Of a stretch of DNA of 10,275 nucleotides, positions 1 through 4,067 are shown one piece after another. The DNA comes from Candidatus Obscuribacterales bacterium (lineage in GTDB: Bacteria > Cyanobacteriota > Vampirovibrionia > Obscuribacterales > Obscuribacteraceae): NCBI GenBank assembly GCA_021732245.1, contig JAKFVJ010000515.1, forward strand, positions 1-10,275. The letters run 5' to 3'. The notes beneath the pieces are model-generated. The model was not told the DNA's origin. It was given only the letters and a program-made list of their open reading frames with translations, and made no database searches. Made by a program: the position numbers and the translations under genes. Each line of letters begins with the position of its first letter. The first letter of the stretch is position 1.

Positions 1-125
1 TGAGAAATCCCATGACATAGGTCAGTAAGGGCCCCAGTAGACCACTGGTTAATAGGACGCAGGTGGAAGTGCCGCATCAAGGCGGTATGTAGCTGAGCGT
101 TACTAATGTGCCCGAGGGCTTGTCC
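1..125 (+). rRNA. 23S ribosomal RNA, 3' end (partial)
   Basis: This is the 3'-terminal part of a large-subunit rRNA, with its 5' part beyond the left edge. It shows the usual closing helices of bacterial 23S (a segment reading GGTTAATAGGACGCAGG, then GCTGAGCGTTACTAATGTGCC) and finishes in GGGCTTGTCC, the strand that normally pairs with the 23S 5' end. A complete 5S gene follows about 13 nt later, as expected for an rrn operon. The exact mature end (about 125) is estimated. Confidence 0.9.
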
Positions 126-138
126 AATGGTGGGTGTT

Positions 139-256
139 TCTTGGTGCCAGAGCGACCGGAACACACCCGTTCCCATCCCGAACACGAAGGTAAAGACGGT
201 CAGCAGCGACAATACTTGGTGGGAGACCGCCTGGAAAAATAGCCCGGTGCCAGGAG
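139..256 (+). rRNA. rrf: 5S ribosomal RNA
   Basis: This is a complete 5S rRNA of about 118 nt. The terminal helix I is visible as TCTTGGTGCC (139-148) pairing with GGTGCCAGGA (246-255). The conserved core CCCATCCCGAACACGAAGGTAAAG lies in the first half (about 174-195), quoted here only to identify loop B and helix III. It is the last gene of the rrn operon and is followed directly by an intrinsic terminator. Its 3' half is duplicated at 2964-3012. End points are good to a few bases. Confidence 0.93.
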
Positions 257-260
257 TTGT

Positions 261-295
261 GAAAAGAGCCAGTGAATAACTGGCTCTTTTCCGTT
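261..295 (+). terminator. rrn operon intrinsic terminator
   Basis: A perfect 13-bp stem, GAAAAGAGCCAGT (261-273) with ACTGGCTCTTTTC (279-291), closes a 5-nt loop (GAATA), starting five bases after the 5S gene. It ends in a pyrimidine-rich tail. The A-rich left arm also gives a T-rich run on the other strand, so it may stop the leftward small gene ending at 294 as well. A near-identical copy with one compensatory base-pair change is at 3017-3047. Confidence 0.88.
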
Positions 296-479
296 ATTGC
301 GTTAATTTACTTGGCTGTTTACCTGGAGTCACAGATGTTGGGTAGGGTGGGTTAGGATACTGGTGCCGCCGGTGATACATGGTCCAGTTGTCCCAGCCGA
401 TGACCAAGATAATTAACAACATGATCGCCAAGCACATAATGGGATGTCGTTTTACAAATGATATTTCTGGTAGTTCCAT
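294..479 (-). CDS. small single-pass membrane protein, unknown function
   Basis: This is a 61-residue protein I do not recognise. Residues about 13-29 (PIMCLAIMLLIILVIGW) form one hydrophobic transmembrane segment, preceded by a basic stretch (KRH) and followed by a polar, proline-rich tail. That arrangement suggests the N-terminus is inside. The stop codon lies against the rrn terminator, so the gene converges on the rRNA operon. It is 42 nt downstream of the HTH gene on the same strand and could be the third gene of that operon. No clear Shine-Dalgarno is seen before the ATG. It might be a small toxin or accessory membrane protein of the neighbouring module, but nothing in the sequence proves this. 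Confidence 0.5.
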   Translation of the reverse strand: MELPEISFVKRHPIMCLAIMLLIILVIGWDNWTMYHRRHQYPNPPYPTSVTPGKQPSKLTQ

Positions 480-521
480 ATAATTGCTATGCTTGAAATT
501 GACAAGTTCTGGGTCAGTTAA

Positions 522-956
522 TTAAGCAACACTTGGTGACCTCTGGTTGCCAGATTGAAGAGCTTCGGCAACCTTGGTGATTGTTTGCCACGTTGCAGTG
601 GCGTAATCAGATTTTTCGTAGTCCTGTAATTGCTGATAGTGCCAGCCTAACTTATCTGCCAATTGTTGTTGAGTAAGCCCATTATAGATGCGCCACTGAA
701 TGAGGAGCGTTGGCAGCTCTTGCACCATTTTGAGACTTGCGGGCTTTTTCTTATGAGTTTTGATAGCCAAATATGTTTCGACTTGTTCTTCGAGTTGTGC
801 AATTTGTGCTTGTAGAGCTTGTACTTGAGCGTCCCGTAGCCAGCCTTTTCCCGAAGCTAAAGGCACTTGATTTAACTCAGCCAACGAATCATGCAATTGA
901 TTTATTAGAGATGTGGTAGTTTTAAATTGTCGTTCGTTCTTAATCACTGTCTTCAC
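522..956 (-). CDS. XRE-family helix-turn-helix protein, probable antitoxin/regulator
   Basis: A 144-residue protein with two parts. Residues about 10-65 are a glutamine- and leucine-rich helical region likely to form a coiled coil. Residues about 80-135 are an XRE/Cro-type helix-turn-helix (GLTQQQLADKLGW followed by YQQLQDYEKSDY, where the second stretch is the recognition helix region). The start is GTG at 954-956, overlapping the TGA of the upstream nucleotidyltransferase gene as GTGA, so translation is probably coupled. The gene order is enzyme first and DNA-binding protein second, as in HigBA-like modules. The inferred role is repression of the operon and neutralisation of the partner. 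A plain transcriptional regulator is the alternative. Confidence 0.75.
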   Translation of the reverse strand: MKTVIKNERQFKTTTSLINQLHDSLAELNQVPLASGKGWLRDAQVQALQAQIAQLEEQVETYLAIKTHKKKPASLKMVQELPTLLIQWRIYNGLTQQQLADKLGWHYQQLQDYEKSDYATATWQTITKVAEALQSGNQRSPSVA

Positions 957-1378
957 CCAAGTTCAATAACTATTATGCCTTTGACGTTTACGTTGATATC
1001 GAGTTGAAAAATCCTCAGATGGTCGATACCATCTTGCAATTCTGGAATTCGCGGAAAAATGTCTCCTTTGTATTTGTTCCTAAGTTCAGTGAGTTGTTTG
1101 AACGGATTCAGGAGAATGGGATCGACGGTTGGCCGTACATTGTCAGTTTCCCAGCAGGCATCGTAATCGTTGGGTATTTCCTTGTCAGTGATAAAGCTGC
1201 CGTCTAAATAGAGACGTGTGCATCCGGCTTTTGTAAGTTCCTCAACTAGCAAGCTTAGTCCACTGAAAAGAATCTTCCGGCTGCTGTTGTATGCAAATTT
1301 TTGTTCTATTTCCCCCAAAGTCGCCAAATGTTGCCCTGGAGGCAAATTTCCGTTCTCGTCGAAGTTCGGTATCATCAT
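953..1378 (-). CDS. DUF6932-like nucleotidyltransferase-fold protein, candidate toxin
   Basis: A 141-residue protein resembling the DUF6932 family, with the N-terminal signature NFDENGNLPPG at residues 5-15 and the core YLDGSFITDKEIPNDYDACW at 57-76. The core fits a minimal nucleotidyltransferase motif: Gly60-Ser61, then Asp71 and Asp73 as candidate metal-binding carboxylates. Asp127 in LDINVNVKGI may be the third. Minimal nucleotidyltransferases include the MNT antitoxins and MenA-type tRNA-modifying toxins, so either role is possible. The gene overlaps the HTH gene by four bases. Two consecutive ATGs start it (1378 and 1375). No Shine-Dalgarno is visible, and the promoter lies so close that the mRNA may be leaderless from the second ATG. 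The substrate is unknown. Confidence 0.7.
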   Translation of the reverse strand: MMIPNFDENGNLPPGQHLATLGEIEQKFAYNSSRKILFSGLSLLVEELTKAGCTRLYLDGSFITDKEIPNDYDACWETDNVRPTVDPILLNPFKQLTELRNKYKGDIFPRIPELQDGIDHLRIFQLDINVNVKGIIVIELG

Positions 1379-1381
1379 ACA

Positions 1382-1411
1382 AGTTTAACGTTGTGAGTGG
1401 CGTCTTGTCAA
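1382..1411 (-). promoter_or_regulatory. sigma-70-like promoter of the nucleotidyltransferase-HTH operon
   Basis: Reading leftward, TTGACA (1411-1406) is followed after 18 nt by TAAACT (1387-1382). The -35 is a perfect consensus and the -10 matches 4 of 6. The expected transcription start falls at or very near the second ATG (1375) of the nucleotidyltransferase gene. Confidence 0.5.
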
Positions 1412-1500
1412 GTCAATAAGGCGGCAACTGACTACAATTAATAACTTGTATTGTGATACCGCTTGTCATCGCTTGGTATGCCCGTAGGATTTTTGAGAGG

Positions 1501-1598
1501 AACCGGCTTTGCCGGTTGCTGCGTCGCGAGCGATCCGACGACCCAGCGGGTCGTCTCCTTGCATCTTCATAAGCGCTCCGCCGGCTCTGGCGAGCCAG
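1501..1598 (+). repeat. chain of short GC-rich hairpins
   Basis: Several compact inverted repeats lie end to end. AACCGGC/GCCGGTT (1501-1507/1511-1517) has a TTT loop. TCGC/GCGA (1524-1527/1530-1533) has a GA loop. GACGACCC/GGGTCGTC (1537-1544/1548-1555) has an AGC loop. CTGGC/GCCAG (1587-1591/1594-1598) has a GA loop, or alternatively GGCTC pairs with GAGCC. The run resembles a REP/BIME-like element or the 5' part of a structured RNA. No second copy is in the window, so repeat status is untested. Confidence 0.5.
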
Positions 1599-1652
1599 CT
1601 CCGCTAGTACGAGAGGACCAGGACGAAACTGGCTCTCTTCCGCTTTTGGGTT
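1592..1652 (+). terminator. terminator-like stem with a 23S sarcin-ricin fragment as its loop
   Basis: GAGCCAG (1592-1598) pairs perfectly with CTGGCTC (1629-1635), leaving a 30-nt loop. The right arm and the following TCTTCCGCTTTTGGGTT match the right arm and tail of the rrn-type terminator copy at 3035-3058 closely, so this is a derived terminator. It lies between the hairpin chain and the mazEF promoter and could insulate mazEF. Whether it still terminates with a 30-nt loop is uncertain. Confidence 0.5.
1599..1627 (+). pseudogene. 23S rRNA fragment carrying the sarcin-ricin loop (helix 95)
   Basis: AGTACGAGAGGACC at 1606-1619 is the universally conserved sarcin-ricin loop of 23S rRNA, the site where elongation factors are triggered. 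In an intact 23S gene it lies roughly 250 nt before the 3' end, which is beyond the left edge of this window. Here it stands alone, with only a few flanking bases that may also be 23S, and joins directly to the right arm of an rrn-type terminator. The borders are estimated because the native copy is not visible. Confidence 0.75.
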
Positions 1653-1662
1653 CTCCACGAGC

Positions 1663-1691
1663 TTGCCAAGATCAATTCTTATCGTTATAAT
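1663..1691 (+). promoter_or_regulatory. sigma-70 promoter of the mazEF-like operon
   Basis: TTGCCA (1663-1668) and TATAAT (1686-1691) are separated by exactly 17 nt, giving a near-consensus promoter. The expected start lies at about 1698-1699, where the first ATG of the antitoxin begins, so the mRNA is probably leaderless or nearly so. Confidence 0.7.
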
Positions 1692-1696
1692 ATGAA

Positions 1697-1720
1697 GTAT
1701 GAATAACATACGTATGAATA
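1697..1720 (+). promoter_or_regulatory. probable operator at the mazE start
   Basis: Two direct repeats of GTATGAATA (1697-1705 and 1712-1720) are 15 bp apart, and a perfect palindrome CATACGTATG (1707-1716) lies between and over them. They cover the predicted transcription start, where the antitoxin or the toxin-antitoxin complex would be expected to bind to repress its own operon. Confidence 0.45.
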
Positions 1721-1962
1721 GAATACGACAGACCTTTACATTCCCCGAGGACATATTTCGCCGTTTTGCGGCCCTAGTGCCGGGTGGTCAGCGGAGTGCT
1801 GTAATTTCCATACTTCTTGAAGAAGAGTGCAAAAGAAGAGAGGAGTCCCTAGCTAAAGCCTGTGACGCTGCCAATCGTGATGCGCGACTGCTTGAATTAG
1901 AACAAGATTTTCAATCGCTCGAGGATACGGTAATCGAGCCATTTGATGATCATGCCTGGTAA
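1699..1962 (+). CDS. MazE-like ribbon-helix-helix antitoxin
   Basis: An 87-residue protein. Residues about 9-45 (RQTFTFPEDIFRRF, then AVISILLEEECKRR) look like a strand-helix-helix DNA-binding domain of the ribbon-helix-helix type. The acidic C-terminal part (about 62-87, ending VIEPFDDHAW) is what would be expected of the toxin-binding tail of a MazE antitoxin. The stop overlaps the start of the MazF gene, so the two are translationally coupled. The first ATG (1699) coincides with the predicted transcription start, and a second ATG at 1714 is an alternative. Neither has a Shine-Dalgarno. The assignment rests as much on the partner as on the sequence. It would bind and block MazF and autorepress the operon. 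Confidence 0.75.
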   Translation: MNNIRMNRIRQTFTFPEDIFRRFAALVPGGQRSAVISILLEEECKRREESLAKACDAANRDARLLELEQDFQSLEDTVIEPFDDHAW

Positions 1963-2314
1963 TCCAGCAGCGCCGAGACGGGGCGAAGTTTGGTTTGCCA
2001 ATTTAGGTGAGCTAAACCCTAGTCTCGGTGCTGAGATTCAAAAATCTAGACCGGTATTGGTTATTGGTACTAACATCATTAACCAACGACGTCGGACGGT
2101 GCTTGTGATTCCGTTAGCGACTTCTGGAGGCAAAGCGGAGGCAAATCCACCACTTACGGTTGGTGTCACATGTGGTGGCAAACAAGGTGTTGCAGTAATC
2201 GATCAGCTCAGAGCGTTGGATAAGCAAAGACTTGTAAGCCTTGTCGATACTATTCACCCAGGCGATCTGGAATTGGTTATGCAGGCGCTATGTCAGGTCC
2301 TGGAGATTACATAG
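1946..2314 (+). CDS. mazF: MazF/PemK-family mRNA endoribonuclease toxin
   Basis: A protein of about 122 residues with the hallmarks of the MazF/PemK fold: RRGEVWFANL near the N-terminus (SH3-like barrel, RNA binding), KSRPVLVIG at about residues 33-41, TVLVIPLATS in the middle, and DQLRALDKQRLV near the C-terminus. Family members are ribosome-independent ribonucleases that cut single-stranded mRNA, and some cut rRNA, at short motifs; they are neutralised by the cognate antitoxin. ATG 1946 is taken as the start, overlapping the antitoxin gene by 17 nt. TTG 1943 or ATG 1952 are alternatives that change only the first residues. The gene converges on relE, with 38 nt between and no obvious terminator. 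Confidence 0.92.
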   Translation: MIMPGNPAAPRRGEVWFANLGELNPSLGAEIQKSRPVLVIGTNIINQRRRTVLVIPLATSGGKAEANPPLTVGVTCGGKQGVAVIDQLRALDKQRLVSLVDTIHPGDLELVMQALCQVLEIT

Positions 2315-2352
2315 AACTATGACGCCTGTAGAAAACATAAAGGCCTTCCATC

Positions 2353-2622
2353 TTATACTTTGCGGTCAAATTCCTGATAGGCTGCGCTGTCATTACGATT
2401 GCCGACGACTATTATGTACATTGTCTTTTTGTCAAATCGATAAATGACTCGAAACTCTCCCACATCTTTTCTAAAGTGGATACCGTTTCCCATCGAAATG
2501 GAATCATGGGGACGTGGGTCATCACACAGGTTTGTGATGGCTTGGAAAATTTGCAAAAACTGTTTGCTATCGCGCTTTTTGAGAAAGCGCATTGCATCAT
2601 TAGTCAGATCAGGCTTTAGCAT
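2353..2622 (-). CDS. relE: RelE/ParE-family toxin
   Basis: An 89-residue protein of the usual size for the family. It has an N-terminal helical hairpin (residues about 5-35, MRFLKKRDSKQFLQIFQAI), the linker LCDDPRPHD, and a C-terminal sheet containing GIHFRKDVGEFRVIYRFD and IIVVGNRNDSAAY. The basic residues Lys and Arg in HFRKDVGEFRVIY fall where RelE toxins place their mRNA-contacting residues. RelE proteins cleave mRNA in the ribosomal A site, whereas ParE relatives poison gyrase; the DVGEFRVIYRF core favours RelE. The gene overlaps its Phd-type antitoxin gene by 14 nt, with the antitoxin upstream, which is the usual order. The small overlap implies coupled translation. Confidence 0.9.
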   Translation of the reverse strand: MLKPDLTNDAMRFLKKRDSKQFLQIFQAITNLCDDPRPHDSISMGNGIHFRKDVGEFRVIYRFDKKTMYIIVVGNRNDSAAYQEFDRKV

Positions 2623-2869
2623 TATGCTTCAGCATCTCTTTGAAAAAATTGGTGGTTGCTTTAGCTCCGACGTAACCGCTCTTTTCGGCTGCTTCAACAC
2701 GCGCAAGCCAATAGTCGTTTTCTAGTTGCGTGAGCCGCTCGTAGTCAGCCTGAGGAATGATTACCGCGATCGGACGCCCATTCTTCTCTATAGACACTGG
2801 TTCTCTTTGGGCTGCATCGAGAGTTTCCCCTGTTTTGGTTTTTAGTTCAGTTGCGGTCACGGTTTTCAT
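2609..2869 (-). CDS. Phd/YefM-family antitoxin
   Basis: An 86-residue protein. Residues 1-50 match the Phd/YefM DNA-binding domain: MKTVTATELKTKTGETLDAA, then PVSIEKNGRPIAVIIPQADYERL. The C-terminal third (about 55-86) is charged and helical, as expected of the unstructured toxin-binding region. A good Shine-Dalgarno GAGG lies 6 nt before the ATG, which supports this start. It is the first gene of the pair, would neutralise the RelE toxin and repress its own promoter, and has repeat-rich DNA immediately upstream. Confidence 0.92.
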   Translation of the reverse strand: MKTVTATELKTKTGETLDAAQREPVSIEKNGRPIAVIIPQADYERLTQLENDYWLARVEAAEKSGYVGAKATTNFFKEMLKHNAKA

Positions 2870-2890
2870 GCAAAGCCTCGGTATTGAACG

Positions 2891-2935
2891 ATTTGAGCAC
2901 TGTATACACTTTATACATTTTAAGCAATTTGAGCA
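2891..2935 (-). promoter_or_regulatory. operator-like repeats upstream of phd-relE
   Basis: The direct repeats ATTTGAGCA (2891-2899 and 2927-2935) flank the inverted repeat TGTATA/TATACA (2901-2906 and 2912-2917). On the minus strand the inner repeat offers -10-like TATACA and TATAAA hexamers, but no well-spaced -35 is evident. The arrangement suits binding by a Phd-type autorepressor. Confidence 0.4.
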
Positions 2936-2963
2936 ATCTTTTCAAGGGTGCGTAAGCGCTCCC

Positions 2964-3012
2964 GCGACAATACTTGGTGCGACCGCCTGGAAAAATAGCC
3001 CGGTGCCAGGAG
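2964..3012 (+). pseudogene. duplicated 3' part of 5S rRNA
   Basis: This repeats bases 206-256 of the 5S gene, starting at GCGACAATACTTGGTG and ending at GGTGCCAGGAG, with a 2-nt deletion and one substitution in the loop E/helix IV region. The 5' strand of helix I is absent, so it cannot fold as 5S. A hairpin GGGTGCG/CGCTCCC (2946-2952/2957-2963) stands where the 5' half would be. Together with the following terminator copy, 80 of 84 aligned bases equal the original. Confidence 0.9.
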
Positions 3013-3016
3013 TTAT

Positions 3017-3053
3017 GAAGAGAGCCAGTGAATAACTGGCTCTCTTCTGTTTT
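3017..3053 (+). terminator. second copy of the rrn terminator
   Basis: A perfect 13-bp stem GAAGAGAGCCAGT (3017-3029) with ACTGGCTCTCTTC (3035-3047) closes the same GAATA loop as the terminator at 261-291, followed here by a better T-run (TGTTTTTGGG). Relative to the first copy one pair is changed from A-T to G-C on both arms, so pairing is preserved. Confidence 0.8.
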
Positions 3054-3145
3054 TGGGTTTTATAAGAGTGTGCTGATTCGACCGGATGATTATCGCATGT
3101 AGCAGACGACAGACTGATGAATCGATGGCTCTCGAATTTCGATAT

Positions 3146-3562
3146 CTAATTCCAAGGATTGATTACTTTGATGCCGGCGGCAATGAATGGTGCCGTATCT
3201 CTTGTTGCGACGGAAAAACCGTGAACGTCAGCGATTGCTGCAATCTGTGCGTCTGCTACTGATAGAGCCTGTCCTTTTTTGTGTGCTTTTCCGATAATGC
3301 GTGCAAACGCTTCGGCAGCTTCCGGATCAAAGGAAAGAATTCTAGATCCAAATAATTGCGTGAGTACCCTAGTGCAGGTACTGTGCAGAGTTTCTTTGCG
3401 TTGACCTTTGGGAAGAAGCTCGATGCCGACAAGCAGTTCTGCAAGGCTTATGGTTGTTAGGTAAAGGCTTTCCGCCGCTTGCTCATCAAGCCAATTTCTA
3501 ACAGCATAGTTGCAGTTTGTTTTCATCGGCTCGGCTATGACATTGGTATCAAGAATGATCAT
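3146..3562 (-). CDS. fitB: FitB/VapC-type PIN-domain ribonuclease toxin
   Basis: A 138-residue PIN domain of standard length. The acidic active-site residues are all visible: Asp5 in MIILDTNVIAEP, Glu42 in TISLAELLVG, Asp104 in ALSVADAQIAAIA, and Asp122 in VATRDTAPF. The N-terminal motif and the ending INPWN closely resemble Neisseria FitB, as does the partner gene. PIN toxins are metal-dependent ribonucleases that usually cut tRNA or rRNA, some of them at the sarcin-ricin loop. The gene overlaps fitA by four bases (ATGA). Nothing essential appears lost, so it is likely active. The RNA target cannot be read from the sequence. Confidence 0.93.
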   Translation of the reverse strand: MIILDTNVIAEPMKTNCNYAVRNWLDEQAAESLYLTTISLAELLVGIELLPKGQRKETLHSTCTRVLTQLFGSRILSFDPEAAEAFARIIGKAHKKGQALSVADAQIAAIADVHGFSVATRDTAPFIAAGIKVINPWN

Positions 3563-3798
3563 TCAAATGAAGCAGGCTCAGTGGGATTCTTATCTCTAGA
3601 GAACTTAGACGTTATGCCACCAAATTGCTCTCCCAGTGCTGCAAGCTCGGAGCCAATTTTTAGGCGCTTACTGGGTCGGACTGCCTGCTCTAAGATTTGC
3701 CGAATCTCTGACTCGGTGCTGCGTCCATTTTCGGCAGCACGCAATTTTAGTGCGCGATGCGTTTCTTCCGATAGATTGCGGATAGTGACTGCAGCCAT
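3559..3798 (-). CDS. fitA: FitA-type ribbon-helix-helix antitoxin
   Basis: A 79-residue protein. Residues 1-40 (VTIRNLSEETHRALKLRAAE, then NGRSTESEIRQILEQAV) form a FitA/Arc-like ribbon-helix-helix DNA-binding domain. Residues about 48-79, with LGSELAALGEQFGG, are the toxin-binding tail that in FitA inserts an arginine-containing segment into the PIN active site. A Shine-Dalgarno GGAG lies 8 nt before the ATG. It should hold FitB inactive and, as the complex, repress the operon through the repeats just upstream. Confidence 0.93.
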   Translation of the reverse strand: MAAVTIRNLSEETHRALKLRAAENGRSTESEIRQILEQAVRPSKRLKIGSELAALGEQFGGITSKFSRDKNPTEPASFE

Positions 3799-3815
3799 AA
3801 CTGCTACTCCCTAGC

Positions 3816-3855
3816 TTTGATATCAATGATAGCATTTTGATATTATTGATGTCAA
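3816..3855 (-). promoter_or_regulatory. fitAB promoter with operator repeats
   Basis: Reading leftward, TTGACA (3855-3850) and TATCAT (3831-3826) are 18 nt apart: a perfect -35 and a 5-of-6 -10. Two direct repeats TTTGATAT (3816-3823 and 3836-3843) are spaced 20 bp, or two helical turns. One lies in the spacer and one just downstream of the -10, the typical layout for a ribbon-helix-helix autorepressor. Confidence 0.6.
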
Positions 3856-3923
3856 CAGCTTGGGTGGTTTGAAAGACAGTTGGCGCGATACTTGAAAATA
3901 TATCGCCCAAAGCCGATTTTGTA

Positions 3924-4046
3924 GACATATTTGGCAAATATGTCGATCTTGTCGACATATTCTTGAGAAGCTGGCTTTCAAATATGTCTGAATCAAAGGC
4001 ATTAAGGGTAAGATATGTCTGAATATCTTGATTCTGTCGACATATC
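3924..4046. promoter_or_regulatory. six-copy GACATAT/ATATGTC operator array upstream of fic
   Basis: Six copies of a 7-bp half-site occur in 123 bp: GACATAT at 3924, 3954 and 4039, and ATATGTC at 3938, 3982 and 4013. The first two form a perfect 10-bp inverted repeat (3924-3933 and 3935-3944) around one central base. The other four form two further inverted pairs, GACATATT/AATATGTC (3954-3961/3981-3988) and GATATGTC/GACATATC (4012-4019/4039-4046), each with exactly 19 nt between arms. Such symmetry indicates a multi-site protein-binding region controlling fic. The last site ends 21 bp before the fic ATG. Confidence 0.6.
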
Positions 4047-4067
4047 CACGAAGGCATAGATTATCAG

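Larger units (their letters stand above)
1379..1698. other. 320-nt gene-free stretch with promoters, hairpin chain and 23S fragment
   Basis: No credible protein is encoded between the leftward nucleotidyltransferase and the rightward mazE-like gene. The stretch holds a leftward promoter (1382-1411), a run of short GC-rich hairpins (1501-1598), a terminator-like stem displaying a 23S sarcin-ricin fragment (1592-1652), and the rightward mazEF promoter (1663-1691). The hairpin part is richer in G+C than its surroundings. A -10-like TACAAT occurs on the + strand at 1433-1438, but without a well-placed -35. Confidence 0.6.

Noticed and set aside
1413..1754. Antisense and sense reading frames across the hairpin and 23S-fragment stretch (1413-1754 minus, 1463-1690 plus).
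   Set aside because: They run through inverted repeats and an rRNA fragment, have arginine- and serine-rich low-quality sequence, and overlap the clear mazE start and promoter.
2315..2352. Bidirectional terminator between convergent mazF and relE.
   Set aside because: Only a short palindrome AAGGCCTT is present. There is no stem of useful length and no T-run.
257..3012. CRISPR-like array, suggested by recurring repeats.
   Set aside because: The repeats are only two or three rRNA-derived copies kilobases apart with genes between. There is no regular repeat-spacer pattern and no cas gene.
3888..3912. Imperfect inverted repeat GGCGCGATA...TATCGCC between fitA and fic, considered as a terminator.
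   Set aside because: It has one unpaired base, no T-run follows, and it does not lie at the end of any gene.
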